Source: JAIBJN01 sp963784175 (GTDB lineage Bacteria; Actinomycetota; Thermoleophilia; Gaiellales; Gaiellaceae). From it: 64,000 nt of DNA. The notes beneath the pieces were generated by a model, which had not been told where the DNA came from, made no database searches, and was given only the letters and a program-made list of their open reading frames with translations. Location: positions 124,001-188,000 of the forward strand of contig CAWAQJ010000018.1 of the NCBI GenBank assembly GCA_963784175.1. The letters run 5' to 3'. This document shows positions 25,117 to 34,254 of this stretch, piece after piece (the first letter of the stretch is position 1; each line of letters begins with the position of its first letter). Made by a program: the position numbers and the translations under genes.

Positions 25117-27403
25117 TTACCTGCCGGTGGGAGACGGGACGGGGGGTGCCTTGTGGATCTCGTCCGAGCCGTGGTCGAGGTGCGGAAGCCACTCGAGCCA
25201 GCGGGGCAGGTACCAGTTCCAGTCGCCGAGCAGCTTCATCGTGGCCGGGAGCAGCACGGCGCGGACGATGGTCGCGTCGATGAGGATCGCCGCTGCGAGC
25301 CCGACGCCGAACTGCTTGAAGATCAGCATCGAGAGCGTGGCGAAGACCGCGAAGACGCAGACCATCACGATCGCCGCGCTGGTCACCACTCCGGCCGTCG
25401 TCTTGATCCCGTGGGTGATCGCCGCCTCGGTGCTCATGCCGCGGTCGTAGGCCTCGCGGATGCGGCTGATGATGAACACGTGGTAGTCCATCGAGAGCCC
25501 GAAGAGGATCACGAACATGAAGATGGGGAGGAACGCGTCGATGCCGGCCGTGGACTCGAAGCCGAGGATGTTCTTGCCCCAGCCGTGCTGGAACACGAGC
25601 ACCATGACCCCGTAGGCGGCTGCGATCGAGATGAGGTTGAGGACGATCGCCTTGAACGCGATCACGATCGATCTGAAAGCGAAGAGCATGAGCAGGAACG
25701 CGAGCAGGAGCACGAACCCGAACACGAGCGGAGCGACGGAGCTCGAGCTTGTCGTTGAAGTCCTTCGACTGCGCGGTCGTCCCGGTCACTCCGACCTCGG
25801 CGTTCGGCAGCGCGCCGACGGTCGTCGGGACGATCTCGTCCCTGAGCGTCGCGAGCGCCGCCTCCGAGTCTGCGTCAGTACCGGTGCCGTCGACGGGGAT
25901 CGCGATCGTCGCAATCGTCCCGCTGTCGTTCACGTCGATCGTGATGGGCTCGTGCATCTGTCCGGTGGCGAGCGCCCGCCACTCGAGCTGGCCGATCGCT
26001 TCCTGCACCGCGGGCGCGCTGACGTCGTTCGCCTTGACGACGACGCCGGCCGGGATCTCGTTCCCCGGGAACGCCTCCTGGATCCGGTTGTATGTCTGGA
26101 TCGAGGGCAGGGACTGCGGGAACGCCTCGACGCCGGCCTGGACGGTGCGAAGCTGCAGCGCCGGCACGGCGAGCGCCAGCAGGAAGCCCGCAGAGAGGAC
26201 GACGGAGATCACGGGCCTGCGTAGGACCGCTCCGACGATCTTCCCCCAGATCCGGCCCTCGCCGTCATCGCGTCGGAGCCGGTTGACGAAGGGAACTCGG
26301 CCGCGCTCGACGCGGTCGCCGAGCCAGGAGAGCGTCGCCGGGAGGACCGTGAGCGATCCCAGCATGGCCACCGCGACCACCAGGATCGTGCCCAGGGCAA
26401 AAGCGGACATGCCCTGTACGCCGGCGAGGAACATGCCGGACATGGCGACGATGACGGTCAGCCCGGAGATCAGCACCGAGCGGCCCGAGGTGGCTGCCGC
26501 CGCCTCGAGCGCCGCCTCCTCGCTGCGCCCGGCGGCACGTTCCTCGCGTTCGCGCTTCAAGTAGAACATCGAGTAGTCGACGCCCACCGCGAGCCCGATG
26601 AGCAGGATCAGCTCGTAGGTCACCTCGTCGATTGGGATCAGGGAGGTCGGCAGCGCGACCAGCCCGAACGTGGCGATGATCGCCGTGAGCGCGAGCAGGA
26701 GCGGGATGCCGGCCGCGACGAGCGCTCCGAAGACGACGATGAGGATGATGAGCGTCACCGGGATGGACAGCAGCCCGGCCTTCTTGAGGTCGTCCAGGAA
26801 GGCGGCCTCGATCTCTTTTTCCCCGCTGACGCCGAAGGAGCCGATGAACACGTCGGGATTGGCAGCCTTCGCCTCGCCGACCGCGGCAATGACGGGGTCG
26901 ATCTTCGTGAGGGCGTCGTCGGGGTCGCCGGTGATCTCGAAGTCGATGAGCGCTGCATGCCCGGCCTGGCCGACCTGGCCCGCGTTCTCGGGATCGAGCG
27001 GCGACTGGACGTCCGTGACCACGTCCACGGCGGAGACTCTGGTGATCACGTCTTCGACCGCAGCCGTGAACGCCGGGTCCTTGACGGTGAGCGTGTCGCT
27101 CTGGATGAGCACGCTCTCCCCGGCCGGTTGCACGAATTCCTCGTGGAGAAGCTTGTCGATACGGCCCGACTCGCCCACGCCGGAGGTGGCCTGCTCGATC
27201 TTGGTGGTGCCGCTGACAATGCCGAGGGCGAAGGCGACGACGACGAAGCCGAGCCAGCCGAAGATCGCGGTCTTGCGGTGCTGCGCGCTCCACCGGCCCA
27301 TCCGGCCGGCGAGGTTGGTCGATGGTCTCCCCTCGTCGGGTGGAGAGGTCGACGGCTGGGAAGCCGACGCCTCCGGCTCGTTCTGAATGATCCGGGTCTT
27401 CAT
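25117..27403 (-). pseudogene. MMPL/RND exporter with a one-base frameshift
   Basis: This MMPL-family transporter runs from ATG 27403 (after GAGAGGAG) to about 25745, where one extra base in CTCGAGC breaks the frame. The C-terminal membrane block (...FGFVLLLAFLLMLFAFR) continues in the next frame to the stop at 25117. With one base removed, it has 761 residues and about 11-12 membrane helices with two large extracytoplasmic loops. MMPL proteins export lipids or other hydrophobic molecules. The clean continuation favours a sequence error. Confidence 0.75.
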
Positions 27404-27434
27404 CACGACTCCTCTCTGGAGGCGGCGTTCGGGA

Positions 27435-28094
27435 TCACGTCGCCACCGCTTCCGGCGTATGGGCGACGGTGGGCTCCGGCCGAGCCAGGAGCGCCCACCG
27501 GCGTTCGAGCAGCACGGCGGCGGCCGCGAAGCACAGGAGCGCGGCCGGGCCGACGGGGGGTGGATGGATGGCGAAGAGGGCGCTGAGCCCGACGAGCACG
27601 GTCAGGATCCAGCCTGCTCCGTCGCGCCGCAGGGCCACCGCGGCCGCGACCATGGCAACGAGCCAGCCCAGCAGACCGGCGGCGAGCGAGACCGACATCG
27701 GGTCGCCGAGGATGTTGTCCTCGTTGTAGTACTGGATGGCGTCGGCGACCACGGCTTGCTCGGCGGCCGGTAGGTCATTGGCGTACTCGGTCAGGACGCC
27801 TGTCCCGAGCCCGACGGTGACCTCGTAGGCGGTGTAGAAGACGAGAAAGACGACGAGGGAGATCCGGCTCACCATGGCAGCGCGGCTCTGCAGGCCCCTG
27901 AGGAACAGCAACACGGCGAACGCCATCAGAGGCATGAACAGGAGGAACGCCGTGTGCACGAAGACCCAGGCGCTGACGTCGTGGCGGATGCCCTCGTAGA
28001 CGCCGTGGTCGCCGCCCGGTGGGTGAAACCAGAGCACGACCGCAAGCGCCAGCGGGGTCACGACCAGAAAAACGCGACGGAGGGTGATAGTCAT
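27435..28094 (-). CDS. Six-helix membrane protein, paralogue of 18887-19519
   Basis: The product has 219 residues with about six membrane helices. Shared blocks with 18887-19519 include LRR...TPL...HP, GLQSRAA, ANDLPAAEQ and HPPPVGPAA. The ATG at 28094 is used; a TTG/GTG further upstream cannot be excluded. It lies between the response regulator and the MMPL gene. In this position it is probably a component or sensor of the exporter system; the family function is unknown. Confidence 0.75.
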   Translation of the reverse strand: MTITLRRVFLVVTPLALAVVLWFHPPGGDHGVYEGIRHDVSAWVFVHTAFLLFMPLMAFAVLLFLRGLQSRAAMVSRISLVVFLVFYTAYEVTVGLGTGVLTEYANDLPAAEQAVVADAIQYYNEDNILGDPMSVSLAAGLLGWLVAMVAAAVALRRDGAGWILTVLVGLSALFAIHPPPVGPAALLCFAAAAVLLERRWALLARPEPTVAHTPEAVAT

Positions 28095-28190
28095 GGCTCC
28101 GACGCTCCCACAGGCCATCGGGGCGCGGAAGGCGGGGAACTGGTGTTTCGGGGATCGGGTTTCTGGTGTCCCCGGCCCGGCCGCGGCGCT

Positions 28191-28835
28191 TCAGGAACGC
28201 AGGTAGAGGAGCACGGCGAGCACCCGGCGCGAGTCGACGGCGCCCGACGGGAGGCCGAGCTTGCCGAAGATGCTCGAGACGTACTTCTCGACGGCGCGCA
28301 GGGAGATCACGAGCCTGTCGGCGATGCCCTGATTCGAGCGACCCTCGGCCATGAGCTCGAGTACTTCCCGCTCGCGGGGGGTGAGCTCGATGAGCGGGTC
28401 GTCGCTCCGGTGCCTGGAAAGCAGAGTCGAGACGATGATCGGGTCGATCGCGGAGCCACCTTCCGCAACGCGCTGAACTGCGTCGATGAAGTCCTTGACG
28501 TCGCTGATCCTGTCCTTGAGGAGGTAGCCGGCGCCGTCGGCCGAGTCGGCGAGCAGCTTCATCGCAAGGCCGACCTCGACGTACTGGGAGAGCACGAGAA
28601 CGCCCACCGAAGGATGGCGGGCCCGGATCTCCAGGGCGGCCTGCATCCCCTCGTCGTTGTGCGTCGGGGGAAGCCGGATGTCGACGACGACGACGTCCGG
28701 CGAGTAGCTCTCCACCTTGAGGAGCAGGTCCTCGGCCGTCTCGCAGCTTCCGACCACCTCGACTCCGTTCTCATTCAGCAGCCGCGCGACGCCTTCTCGC
28801 AGCAGGACGCTGTCCTCGGCGATCACAGCACGCAT
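28191..28835 (-). CDS. NarL-type response regulator
   Basis: The product has 214 residues. The receiver domain has the acidic pair near residues 8-9 (EDS), the phospho-acceptor Asp in VVVDIRLPP, and Lys in YLLKDR. The C-terminal LuxR HTH reads LTPREREVLELMAEGRSNQGIADRL. Phosphorylation should activate DNA binding. Its start overlaps the kinase end by 13 nt. The downstream exporters are the natural targets. Confidence 0.93.
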   Translation of the reverse strand: MRAVIAEDSVLLREGVARLLNENGVEVVGSCETAEDLLLKVESYSPDVVVVDIRLPPTHNDEGMQAALEIRARHPSVGVLVLSQYVEVGLAMKLLADSADGAGYLLKDRISDVKDFIDAVQRVAEGGSAIDPIIVSTLLSRHRSDDPLIELTPREREVLELMAEGRSNQGIADRLVISLRAVEKYVSSIFGKLGLPSGAVDSRRVLAVLLYLRS

Positions 28836-30600
28836 GGAATCTCCGCTCGAACGCGGGTGCCGCCGCCCTCCGGGCTCCAGACTCGGAGCCGCCCGCCGAG
28901 CGCCTCCACGCGGTCTGCAAGGCCTCGGAGCCCCGACCCGAGCTCCGTATCGGCGCCGCCGCCGCCGTCATCCACGATCTCCACGATCACCTCTCCGTCC
29001 ACCCGGGAGACCGCGACGGTGGCCGACGTCGCGTGCGCGTGCTTGCCGACGTTGGCAAGGCTCTCCGAGACGAGGTAGTAAGCGGCGACCTCCAGAGGCT
29101 CGGGGAGCCGCCCGTCGAGCTGCACGACGAGCCTGACCGGAACCGGCGCCCTCGCGGCGAGCTGCTCCAGCGCGATCTCGAGACCGTGGCCGCTGACGAC
29201 GGCCGGGTGGAGCCCGCGCGCCACGTCCCGCAGCTCCTCGAGGGAGATCGCGATCTCGCGCCTGGCTTGGTCGAGGCTCGCGCGCGCCTCGGGATCGTCC
29301 TCCAGGCGACGCTCGAGCGCGCTCAACTCGAGGGAAAGCGCGATGAGCCGCTGCTGTGCGCCGTCGTGCAGGTTCCGCTCGAGCCGCTGGCGCTCCTTCT
29401 GGCCGACGTCGATGATGCGGGCCCGGGACGCCCTCAGCTCGACGAGGTGCGCTCTGAGCTGGGCGTGCAGCCGACCGTTCTCGATGGCGATGCCGGCAGC
29501 CGCGGTCACGGCGGCCAGCAGCTCGGGCTCGTCGTTGAGCGCGGGGTCGTGGAGCAGGGCCGCTACTTGCGATGACCCCTGCTGGATCAACGTTGTCGTC
29601 CTGCCGCTCTCCGGGCCCGGCAGCTCGATCAGCCGGCCTTCGCTGTCCGAGTAGCACCCGTAGTCGGGCAGCCAGTACGCCAGCGTGAGCGACGGGTCGC
29701 CGAGCGCCCGCGCGAGAGCATCGCGAAGGTCGGTCGGCGCCGGATCCGCCTCGAGGTCGACGAAGAGCTCGCCGACCGACGAACGGGCGAGGCGCGAGTC
29801 GAGGAACGCGACGAGGAACGCGATCGGCGCCAGGCTGAGCGCGGCGAAGGTCGCCCAGCGGATCTGGGGCACCGCAGGGCCGCCCCAGGCAGCCGAGATG
29901 AACAGCGCTGCGATCATGATCAGTGCGAGCCCGAAGGCGTCGGCGAGGAGCGTGAGCGACCGGCGCAAGCGCGCGGCCGGTGCGCAGCCTGCGGGCGATG
30001 AGGATGCCGACCCCGGTCAGGCAGTACGCGCTGATGAGCGTGAGCTGGACCCGCGTGGCCGCCAACGGCGGCGTCTGCGTTCGGGGAGATCTCGAGCAGG
30101 TTGTGCGGGCCGAAGAAGCCGAACGCCATGCGAACGAGCTCGAGCGAGATCGCGGTCACGTACGCGGCGACGACGAGCCCCCGCTCGAATCGCCCGTGCA
30201 GGTGCCCACTCGGGAAGGCGAGGAACACGTGGAGGAAGATGACCGGCGGCAGGAGGTCGAGCGACTGTCCGAACGTGAAGACGAGGTCGTTGGTCGCCCA
30301 GGAGAGGCTCGCGAGGAAGTTCGCGAATCCTGCAGCGATCATGAGCGGGCCGAACCGGCTTGCGGGCCGGTGCCACCAGGCCAGAAGGCCGCAGAGGATG
30401 TAGGACATCGTCACCCAGACCGAGAGGAGGGCGATGACCAGCGGCTCGCCCAGGTCGGAGCCGATGACGTCGTTCGTCAGGGCGAGGGCCATCGAGCAGC
30501 CGGCCGCGGCCGCGCCGCCGACGGCGATGAGCAGGAAGCCGGCAGGCCTCTGCAGGGTGTGGCTTTCGACGTACGGTTCGTGCGCGAGCGCCGTGCCCAT
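28823..30600 (-). pseudogene. HisKA_3 sensor histidine kinase with two one-base frameshifts
   Basis: With two single bases removed (near 30064 and 29969) this reads as a 591-residue kinase. It has about seven to eight membrane helices in the N-terminal half, a GAF-like or linker region, the HisKA_3 H-box ERQRLERNLHDGAQQRL, and a HATPase domain with N-box SLANVGKHAHA and G-boxes VDDGGGGA and GSGLRGLADRV. As written, the N-terminal part, a ~30-codon middle part and the kinase part (28823-29968) are in three frames. Both breaks are one extra base. The ATG at 30600 follows GGGAGAGGAG. It pairs with the regulator it overlaps. Confidence 0.8.
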
Positions 30601-30711
30601 CTTGGGCCGCTCCTCTCCCACCAAGGTCGTAACCGGCGAGACGGATCCCTCTCGACGCGACGTTCCTGTGAACGCGCGCGCAACGGCGGATGAAAGGACG
30701 CGTCTCATGCG

Positions 30712-30740
30712 AGCATACGCCTGTCTCCGCCGAATGTGAA
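30712..30740 (-). promoter_or_regulatory. Sigma-A-like promoter of the kinase operon
   Basis: On the minus strand TTCACA (30740-30735) is followed after 17 nt by TATGCT (30717-30712). The -35 overlaps the Crp-like palindrome. The leader to ATG 30600 is about 105 nt. Confidence 0.45.
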
Positions 30741-30750
30741 TACCGTCACA
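30735..30750. promoter_or_regulatory. Crp-like palindrome TGTGA-N6-TCACA
   Basis: TGTGAATACCGTCACA is a perfect match to the Crp/FNR-family consensus TGTGA-N6-TCACA, flanked by AA and AA. It overlaps the -35 of the kinase promoter and lies 85 nt upstream of the divergent secreted-protein gene at 30835. Binding could repress the former and activate or repress the latter. The regulator is not in the window. Confidence 0.5.
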
Positions 30751-30770
30751 AATTCGCCAGGGCTTCCGCG

Positions 30771-30801
30771 CGGTAAGAACCGCGTCCGCGGCGTCACGAA
30801 C
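30771..30801 (+). repeat. Bipartite motif copy A (CGGTAAGAAC-N11-CGTCACGAAC)
   Basis: This is the first of two copies of a split motif with identical 11-nt spacing. It lies 33 nt upstream of the TTG start at 30835. The second copy is at 31576-31606. The invariant half-sites CGGTAAGAAC and CGTCAC-R-AAC suggest a promoter or operator shared by the two downstream genes. Confidence 0.5.
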
Positions 30802-30834
30802 AGCTGCGAGACCACTGAAGAAAAGGAGGCCCTG

Positions 30835-31524
30835 TTGAGCAAGGCTCACACACTTCGGCCGATCCGGGTGGGGCTGACACTGGCGATCGCAACCATCGCG
30901 GCGCTGATCGCGCTCATCGCGGCGGGCGGCCCGGCAGCCCTGGCCAACGGCAACGACGGACGTGACGGAAAGGGCTCCATCTCGAAGAAGGAGCTCACGC
31001 TGCGCAACGACATGCGCAAGCTGTGGGAGGACCACATCACCTGGACGCGGCTGGCGATCATCAGCCTGACCACCGACTCGCCCGATACCCAGGCGACCGT
31101 CGGCCGTCTCCTGCAGAACCAGGACGACATCGGTGACGCGATCAAGCCGTTCTACGGCAACGCCGCCGGCGAGGAGCTCAGCCGGCTGCTGCGGGAGCAC
31201 ATCCTCATCGCGGCCGACCTGATCGCCGCCGCGAGAGCCGGCGACGGCGCCGCAGTCGCCACGCACCAGGCGCGCTGGAGGGCGAACGCCGACCAGATCG
31301 CCGCCTTCCTGAACGCTGCGAATCCACGCTCGTGGAAGCTCCGCGAGATGCGGGAGATGCTCTACGAGCACCTCGACCTGACGACGACCGAGGTCGTCGC
31401 CCGCCTGCAGGCCGACTGGGCGGCCGACGTCGCCGCGTACGACGCGATCCACCTGCAGGCACTCGAGATGGCGGACGAGCTCTCGACAGGGATCATCAAG
31501 CAGTTCGAGCGCCGCTTCCGTTAG
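30835..31524 (+). CDS. Secreted alpha-helical protein (unknown family, often named after acetylglutamate kinase)
   Basis: The product has 229 residues. The TTG at 30835 follows AAAGGAGG. A signal peptide with helix LTLAIATIAALIALIAA is cut about after ALANG. The mature part is all-helical with two related halves: LRNDMRKLWEDHITWTRLAIISL and REMLYEHLDLTTTEVVARLQ. To my knowledge, similar proteins in Bacillus and Clostridia are labelled acetylglutamate kinase without evidence. A cytosolic kinase function is excluded by the lack of such motifs. A hairpin terminator follows. Confidence 0.8.
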   Translation: MSKAHTLRPIRVGLTLAIATIAALIALIAAGGPAALANGNDGRDGKGSISKKELTLRNDMRKLWEDHITWTRLAIISLTTDSPDTQATVGRLLQNQDDIGDAIKPFYGNAAGEELSRLLREHILIAADLIAAARAGDGAAVATHQARWRANADQIAAFLNAANPRSWKLREMREMLYEHLDLTTTEVVARLQADWAADVAAYDAIHLQALEMADELSTGIIKQFERRFR

Positions 31525-31535
31525 CCGAGTCGGCG

Positions 31536-31568
31536 GGTCCCGGAGCGTTCCCAGGGCGCTCCGGGACC
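31536..31568 (+). terminator. 12-bp stem terminator
   Basis: GGTCCCGGAGCG (31536-31547) pairs perfectly with CGCTCCGGGACC (31557-31568) around a 9-nt loop, 11 nt after the stop at 31524. It precedes the methyltransferase gene. Confidence 0.7.
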
Positions 31569-31575
31569 GCCTCCT

Positions 31576-31606
31576 CGGTAAGAACGGCCGCTCGGACGTC
31601 ACAAAC
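31576..31606 (+). repeat. Bipartite motif copy B (CGGTAAGAAC-N11-CGTCACAAAC)
   Basis: This is the second copy of the motif at 30771-30801, with the same 11-nt spacing. It ends 6 nt before the ATG of the methyltransferase gene, so it probably forms the promoter/start region of that gene. Confidence 0.5.
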
Positions 31607-31612
31607 GGCCTC

Positions 31613-32206
31613 ATGGGACACGTCGGATTCTGCGGGCTCGCCGTCGCCACGCGCCCGGGCGTCGTGATGACACCGCGGCGGGCGAGCGAGCACGTCGTCG
31701 AGACGGCGCTCGCCGTGCTCGGCGACCGCCCGGCGACCGTCGCCGATGTCGGCACCGGGTCGGGCGCGATTGCGGTCGCCCTTGCCGCCGGGGCGCCACA
31801 GGCCCGTGTGTGGGCAACCGACACGAGCCGGGCCGCCGTCGCCCTCGCCTGCGAGAACGTCCGCCGCCACGGGCTCCTGCACCGCGTCGTCGTTCTCGAG
31901 GGCGACCTGCTCGACCCCATCCCGGGGCCCGTCGACCTCGTCGTCGCCAACCTCCCCTACCTCCCGGCCGGCGAGCGGGCCCAGCACCCGGACCTCGCGG
32001 GCGAGCCGCCCGTCGCGGTGTTCGCGGAGCACGACGGCCTCGGGCCCTACCGCCGCCTGCTGGACGCCTGCCAGGGGCGCCTCGCGCCCGAGGGTGCGCT
32101 CGTCCTCCAGTTTCGCGGCCGCGTGCTCCGCGCGAGCCGCGACGGGCTGGATGCCCTCCGCGCCCGGCTCGAGGTCGAAGCTATGCTCGCCCGCAAGGCC
32201 GCCTGA
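31613..32206 (+). CDS. PrmC/HemK-like SAM methyltransferase
   Basis: The product has 197 residues. SAM motif I is VADVGTGSGAIAVALA, and the acceptor motif is NLPYLP (compare NPPY). It has the catalytic domain of HemK/PrmC without the N-terminal helical domain that binds release factors, so the usual release-factor methylation is uncertain. The ATG lies just after motif copy B without a ribosome-binding site. Its stop overlaps the next start (TGATG). Confidence 0.8.
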   Translation: MGHVGFCGLAVATRPGVVMTPRRASEHVVETALAVLGDRPATVADVGTGSGAIAVALAAGAPQARVWATDTSRAAVALACENVRRHGLLHRVVVLEGDLLDPIPGPVDLVVANLPYLPAGERAQHPDLAGEPPVAVFAEHDGLGPYRRLLDACQGRLAPEGALVLQFRGRVLRASRDGLDALRARLEVEAMLARKAA

Positions 32207-32883
32207 TGTCAGCGACGACCCGCGCGTTCCAGCCTCTGCCCCTCGAGTTCGACCGCCTGCCTGAGGCGGAGATGCGCGAGCGCTCGGCCGAGTTCCTGGA
32301 GCTGATGCTGCGTCGGCGCTCGGTGCGGCACTTCTCGGCCGAGCCCGTGCCGAGAGAGGTCGTCGAGGACGCCGTCCGGGTCGCGGGCTCGGCGCCCTCG
32401 GGCGCGAACCAGCAGCCGTGGTCGTTCGTCGTCGTCTCCGACCCCGAGGTGAAGGCGCGCATCAGAGAGGCCGCCGAGCACGAGGAGAAGCTCCTCTACA
32501 CGGAGCGCGCGACCCGTGAGTACCTGGACGTCCTCGAGCCGATCGGGACGGACTGGTCGAAGCCACACCTCACCGACGCGCCGTACCTGATCGCGATCTT
32601 CGAGCAGCCCTGGGGCTTCGACGAGGACGGCGCAAAGCGGAAGCACTACTTCGTGCGCGAGTCGGTGGGAATCGCGGCCGGCTTCCTCCTCGCCGCGCTG
32701 CACAACGCCGGCCTGGCGACGCTCACACATTCACCCTCGCCCATGGGGTTCCTCAAGGAGATCCTCGAGCGCCCGGAGAACGAGCGGCCCTTCCTGCTCA
32801 TCCCTGTCGGCTATCCGACGGCCGACGCCACGACTCCCACGCTCGTGAAGAAGTCGCTGGCCGAGTTCGCAGACTTCGTCTAG
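32206..32883 (+). CDS. Nitroreductase family FMN protein
   Basis: The product has 225 residues. It carries the family start RRRSVRHFSAEPVPREVVEDAVRVAGSAPSGANQQPW (cut by me into blocks RRRSVRHF and PSGANQQPWSFVVV) and a central GIAAGFLLAALHNAGLA helix. The pattern is closest to the iodotyrosine-dehalogenase-like or BluB-like branch of nitroreductases. It uses FMN and NAD(P)H. Translation is coupled to the methyltransferase by a 1-nt overlap. Confidence 0.85.
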   Translation: MSATTRAFQPLPLEFDRLPEAEMRERSAEFLELMLRRRSVRHFSAEPVPREVVEDAVRVAGSAPSGANQQPWSFVVVSDPEVKARIREAAEHEEKLLYTERATREYLDVLEPIGTDWSKPHLTDAPYLIAIFEQPWGFDEDGAKRKHYFVRESVGIAAGFLLAALHNAGLATLTHSPSPMGFLKEILERPENERPFLLIPVGYPTADATTPTLVKKSLAEFADFV

Positions 32884-32901
32884 GAAGCCGGGCGGCGCGA
32901 C

Positions 32902-34254
32902 TCAGCCGCCGGTCAGCTCGCCCGCGAGCTGACCGAAGACCTCGGTGTGGCGGTCGACGTCGGCCTCCGTTGTCGCCGGCGACATCAGAGCCATGTTGTG
33001 GAACGGCGTCAGGAGCACGCCGCGGTTGAGTGCGTACAGGTGGATGAGGCGGTCGAGCAGGTGGTCGCCGCCGGCCGCGGCGTCGCTGCCGGTGACGGGT
33101 CGCTCGGGGCGGAAGAGGTACTCGACGCGGCAGCCGAGGCGCGTGACGTGCCAGGGCAGGCCGCACCTGTCGATCGTGTCCTGGACGCCCTGCTCGAAGC
33201 GCTCGCCCAGGGCGATCATGTGGTCGAAGGCCTCCTCCGTGAGAACGTGCTCGAGGGTGGCGCGGACGGCGGCCAGCGAGAGGACGTTCGCGGCGAGGGT
33301 CCCTCCCACCCCGCCGACGTCGGACTCGTCCCGGCCGATCGAGGCCTCGACACGGTCGGCGACCTCCGCCGAGAAGCCGTACGCCGCCGACGGGATCCCG
33401 CTCCCGATCGCCTTGCCGACCGTGAGCAGGTCGGGCTCGAGCCCGTGCGCGCGGGTGAAGCCGCCGGGGCCGGCGCAGAGCGTGTGCGTCTCGTCGATGA
33501 GCAGGAGCGTCCCCGTCTCCCTGGTCGCCTCGCGGAGCGCCTCGTGATAGCCGGCCTGCGCGTGGACGATGCCGATGTTCGTGAGCGCGGGCTCGGCGAG
33601 CACGCACGCGACGTCACCGTGGGCCAGCTCACGCTCGAGCGCCTCGACGTCGTTCCACTCCACGACGCGGGTCGTCTCCTCCAGGGGCACGGGCGGGCCC
33701 AGGTTGGCCTCGCGCTCGACCACCCTCCCGTCGCGGAGCGCGGCGAACGACTCGTCGACGGTGCCGTGGTAGCACCAGTTGAAGACGAGCACTTTCGGAC
33801 GCGCGGTGACATGGCGCGCGAGCCGGATCGCAAAGCGGTTGGCGTCCGTGGCCGTCAGCGCGAACTGCCAGCGAGGGAGCCCGAAGCGGCGGCCGAGCTC
33901 CTCCCCCACCCAGAGCGCATCCTCGCTGGGGAGCATCAGCGTGATCCCGCGCGCCGCCTGCTCTGCGACCACCCGGACCACCGGCTCCGGCGAGTGTCCG
34001 GTCATGGCGCCGGTGTCGCCGAGGCAGAAGTCCACGTACTCGATCCCGTCGACGTCGCGGAACCGCGCGCCGCTCGCTTCCTCCGCGTAGACCGGATATG
34101 CCCCGGGCCAGCGCAGCATCCAGTGCATCGGGACGCCTGCAAGGAGCGAGGCTGCGGCCCGCTTCGACAGCTCGCCCGAGCGCGGGTGCTCCTGCTCGAA
34201 GCGCGCGAGCTCGCGGTCCAGCAGCTCGCCCGCACGCGCGTGCACGTCCGTCAC
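32902..34254 (-). CDS. Class III aminotransferase, GSA-aminomutase-like
   Basis: The product has 450 residues. The PLP lysine is in VGKAIGSGIPSAAYGF, the Asp in LLIDETHTLCAG, and the N-terminal block DVDGIEYVDFCLGDTGAMTGH is close to glutamate-1-semialdehyde aminomutase-like enzymes. The catabolic context (SDR and cupin upstream, all coupled) argues against a haem-biosynthesis role. The GTG start overlaps the SDR stop (GTGA). Substrate unknown. Confidence 0.85.
   Translation of the reverse strand: MTDVHARAGELLDRELARFEQEHPRSGELSKRAAASLLAGVPMHWMLRWPGAYPVYAEEASGARFRDVDGIEYVDFCLGDTGAMTGHSPEPVVRVVAEQAARGITLMLPSEDALWVGEELGRRFGLPRWQFALTATDANRFAIRLARHVTARPKVLVFNWCYHGTVDESFAALRDGRVVEREANLGPPVPLEETTRVVEWNDVEALERELAHGDVACVLAEPALTNIGIVHAQAGYHEALREATRETGTLLLIDETHTLCAGPGGFTRAHGLEPDLLTVGKAIGSGIPSAAYGFSAEVADRVEASIGRDESDVGGVGGTLAANVLSLAAVRATLEHVLTEEAFDHMIALGERFEQGVQDTIDRCGLPWHVTRLGCRVEYLFRPERPVTGSDAAAGGDHLLDRLIHLYALNRGVLLTPFHNMALMSPATTEADVDRHTEVFGQLAGELTGG

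Noticed and set aside
25740..25750. Programmed +1 frameshift in the MMPL gene
   Set aside because: No slippery codon or stimulator is visible, and the same one-base insertion occurs in four unrelated genes. Sequence error is simpler.
30771..30801. Ordinary ECF promoter reading of GGTAAGAAC...CGTC
   Set aside because: The spacer of 11 nt is too short for the usual 16-17 nt of ECF promoters, so it is kept only as an unexplained bipartite motif.
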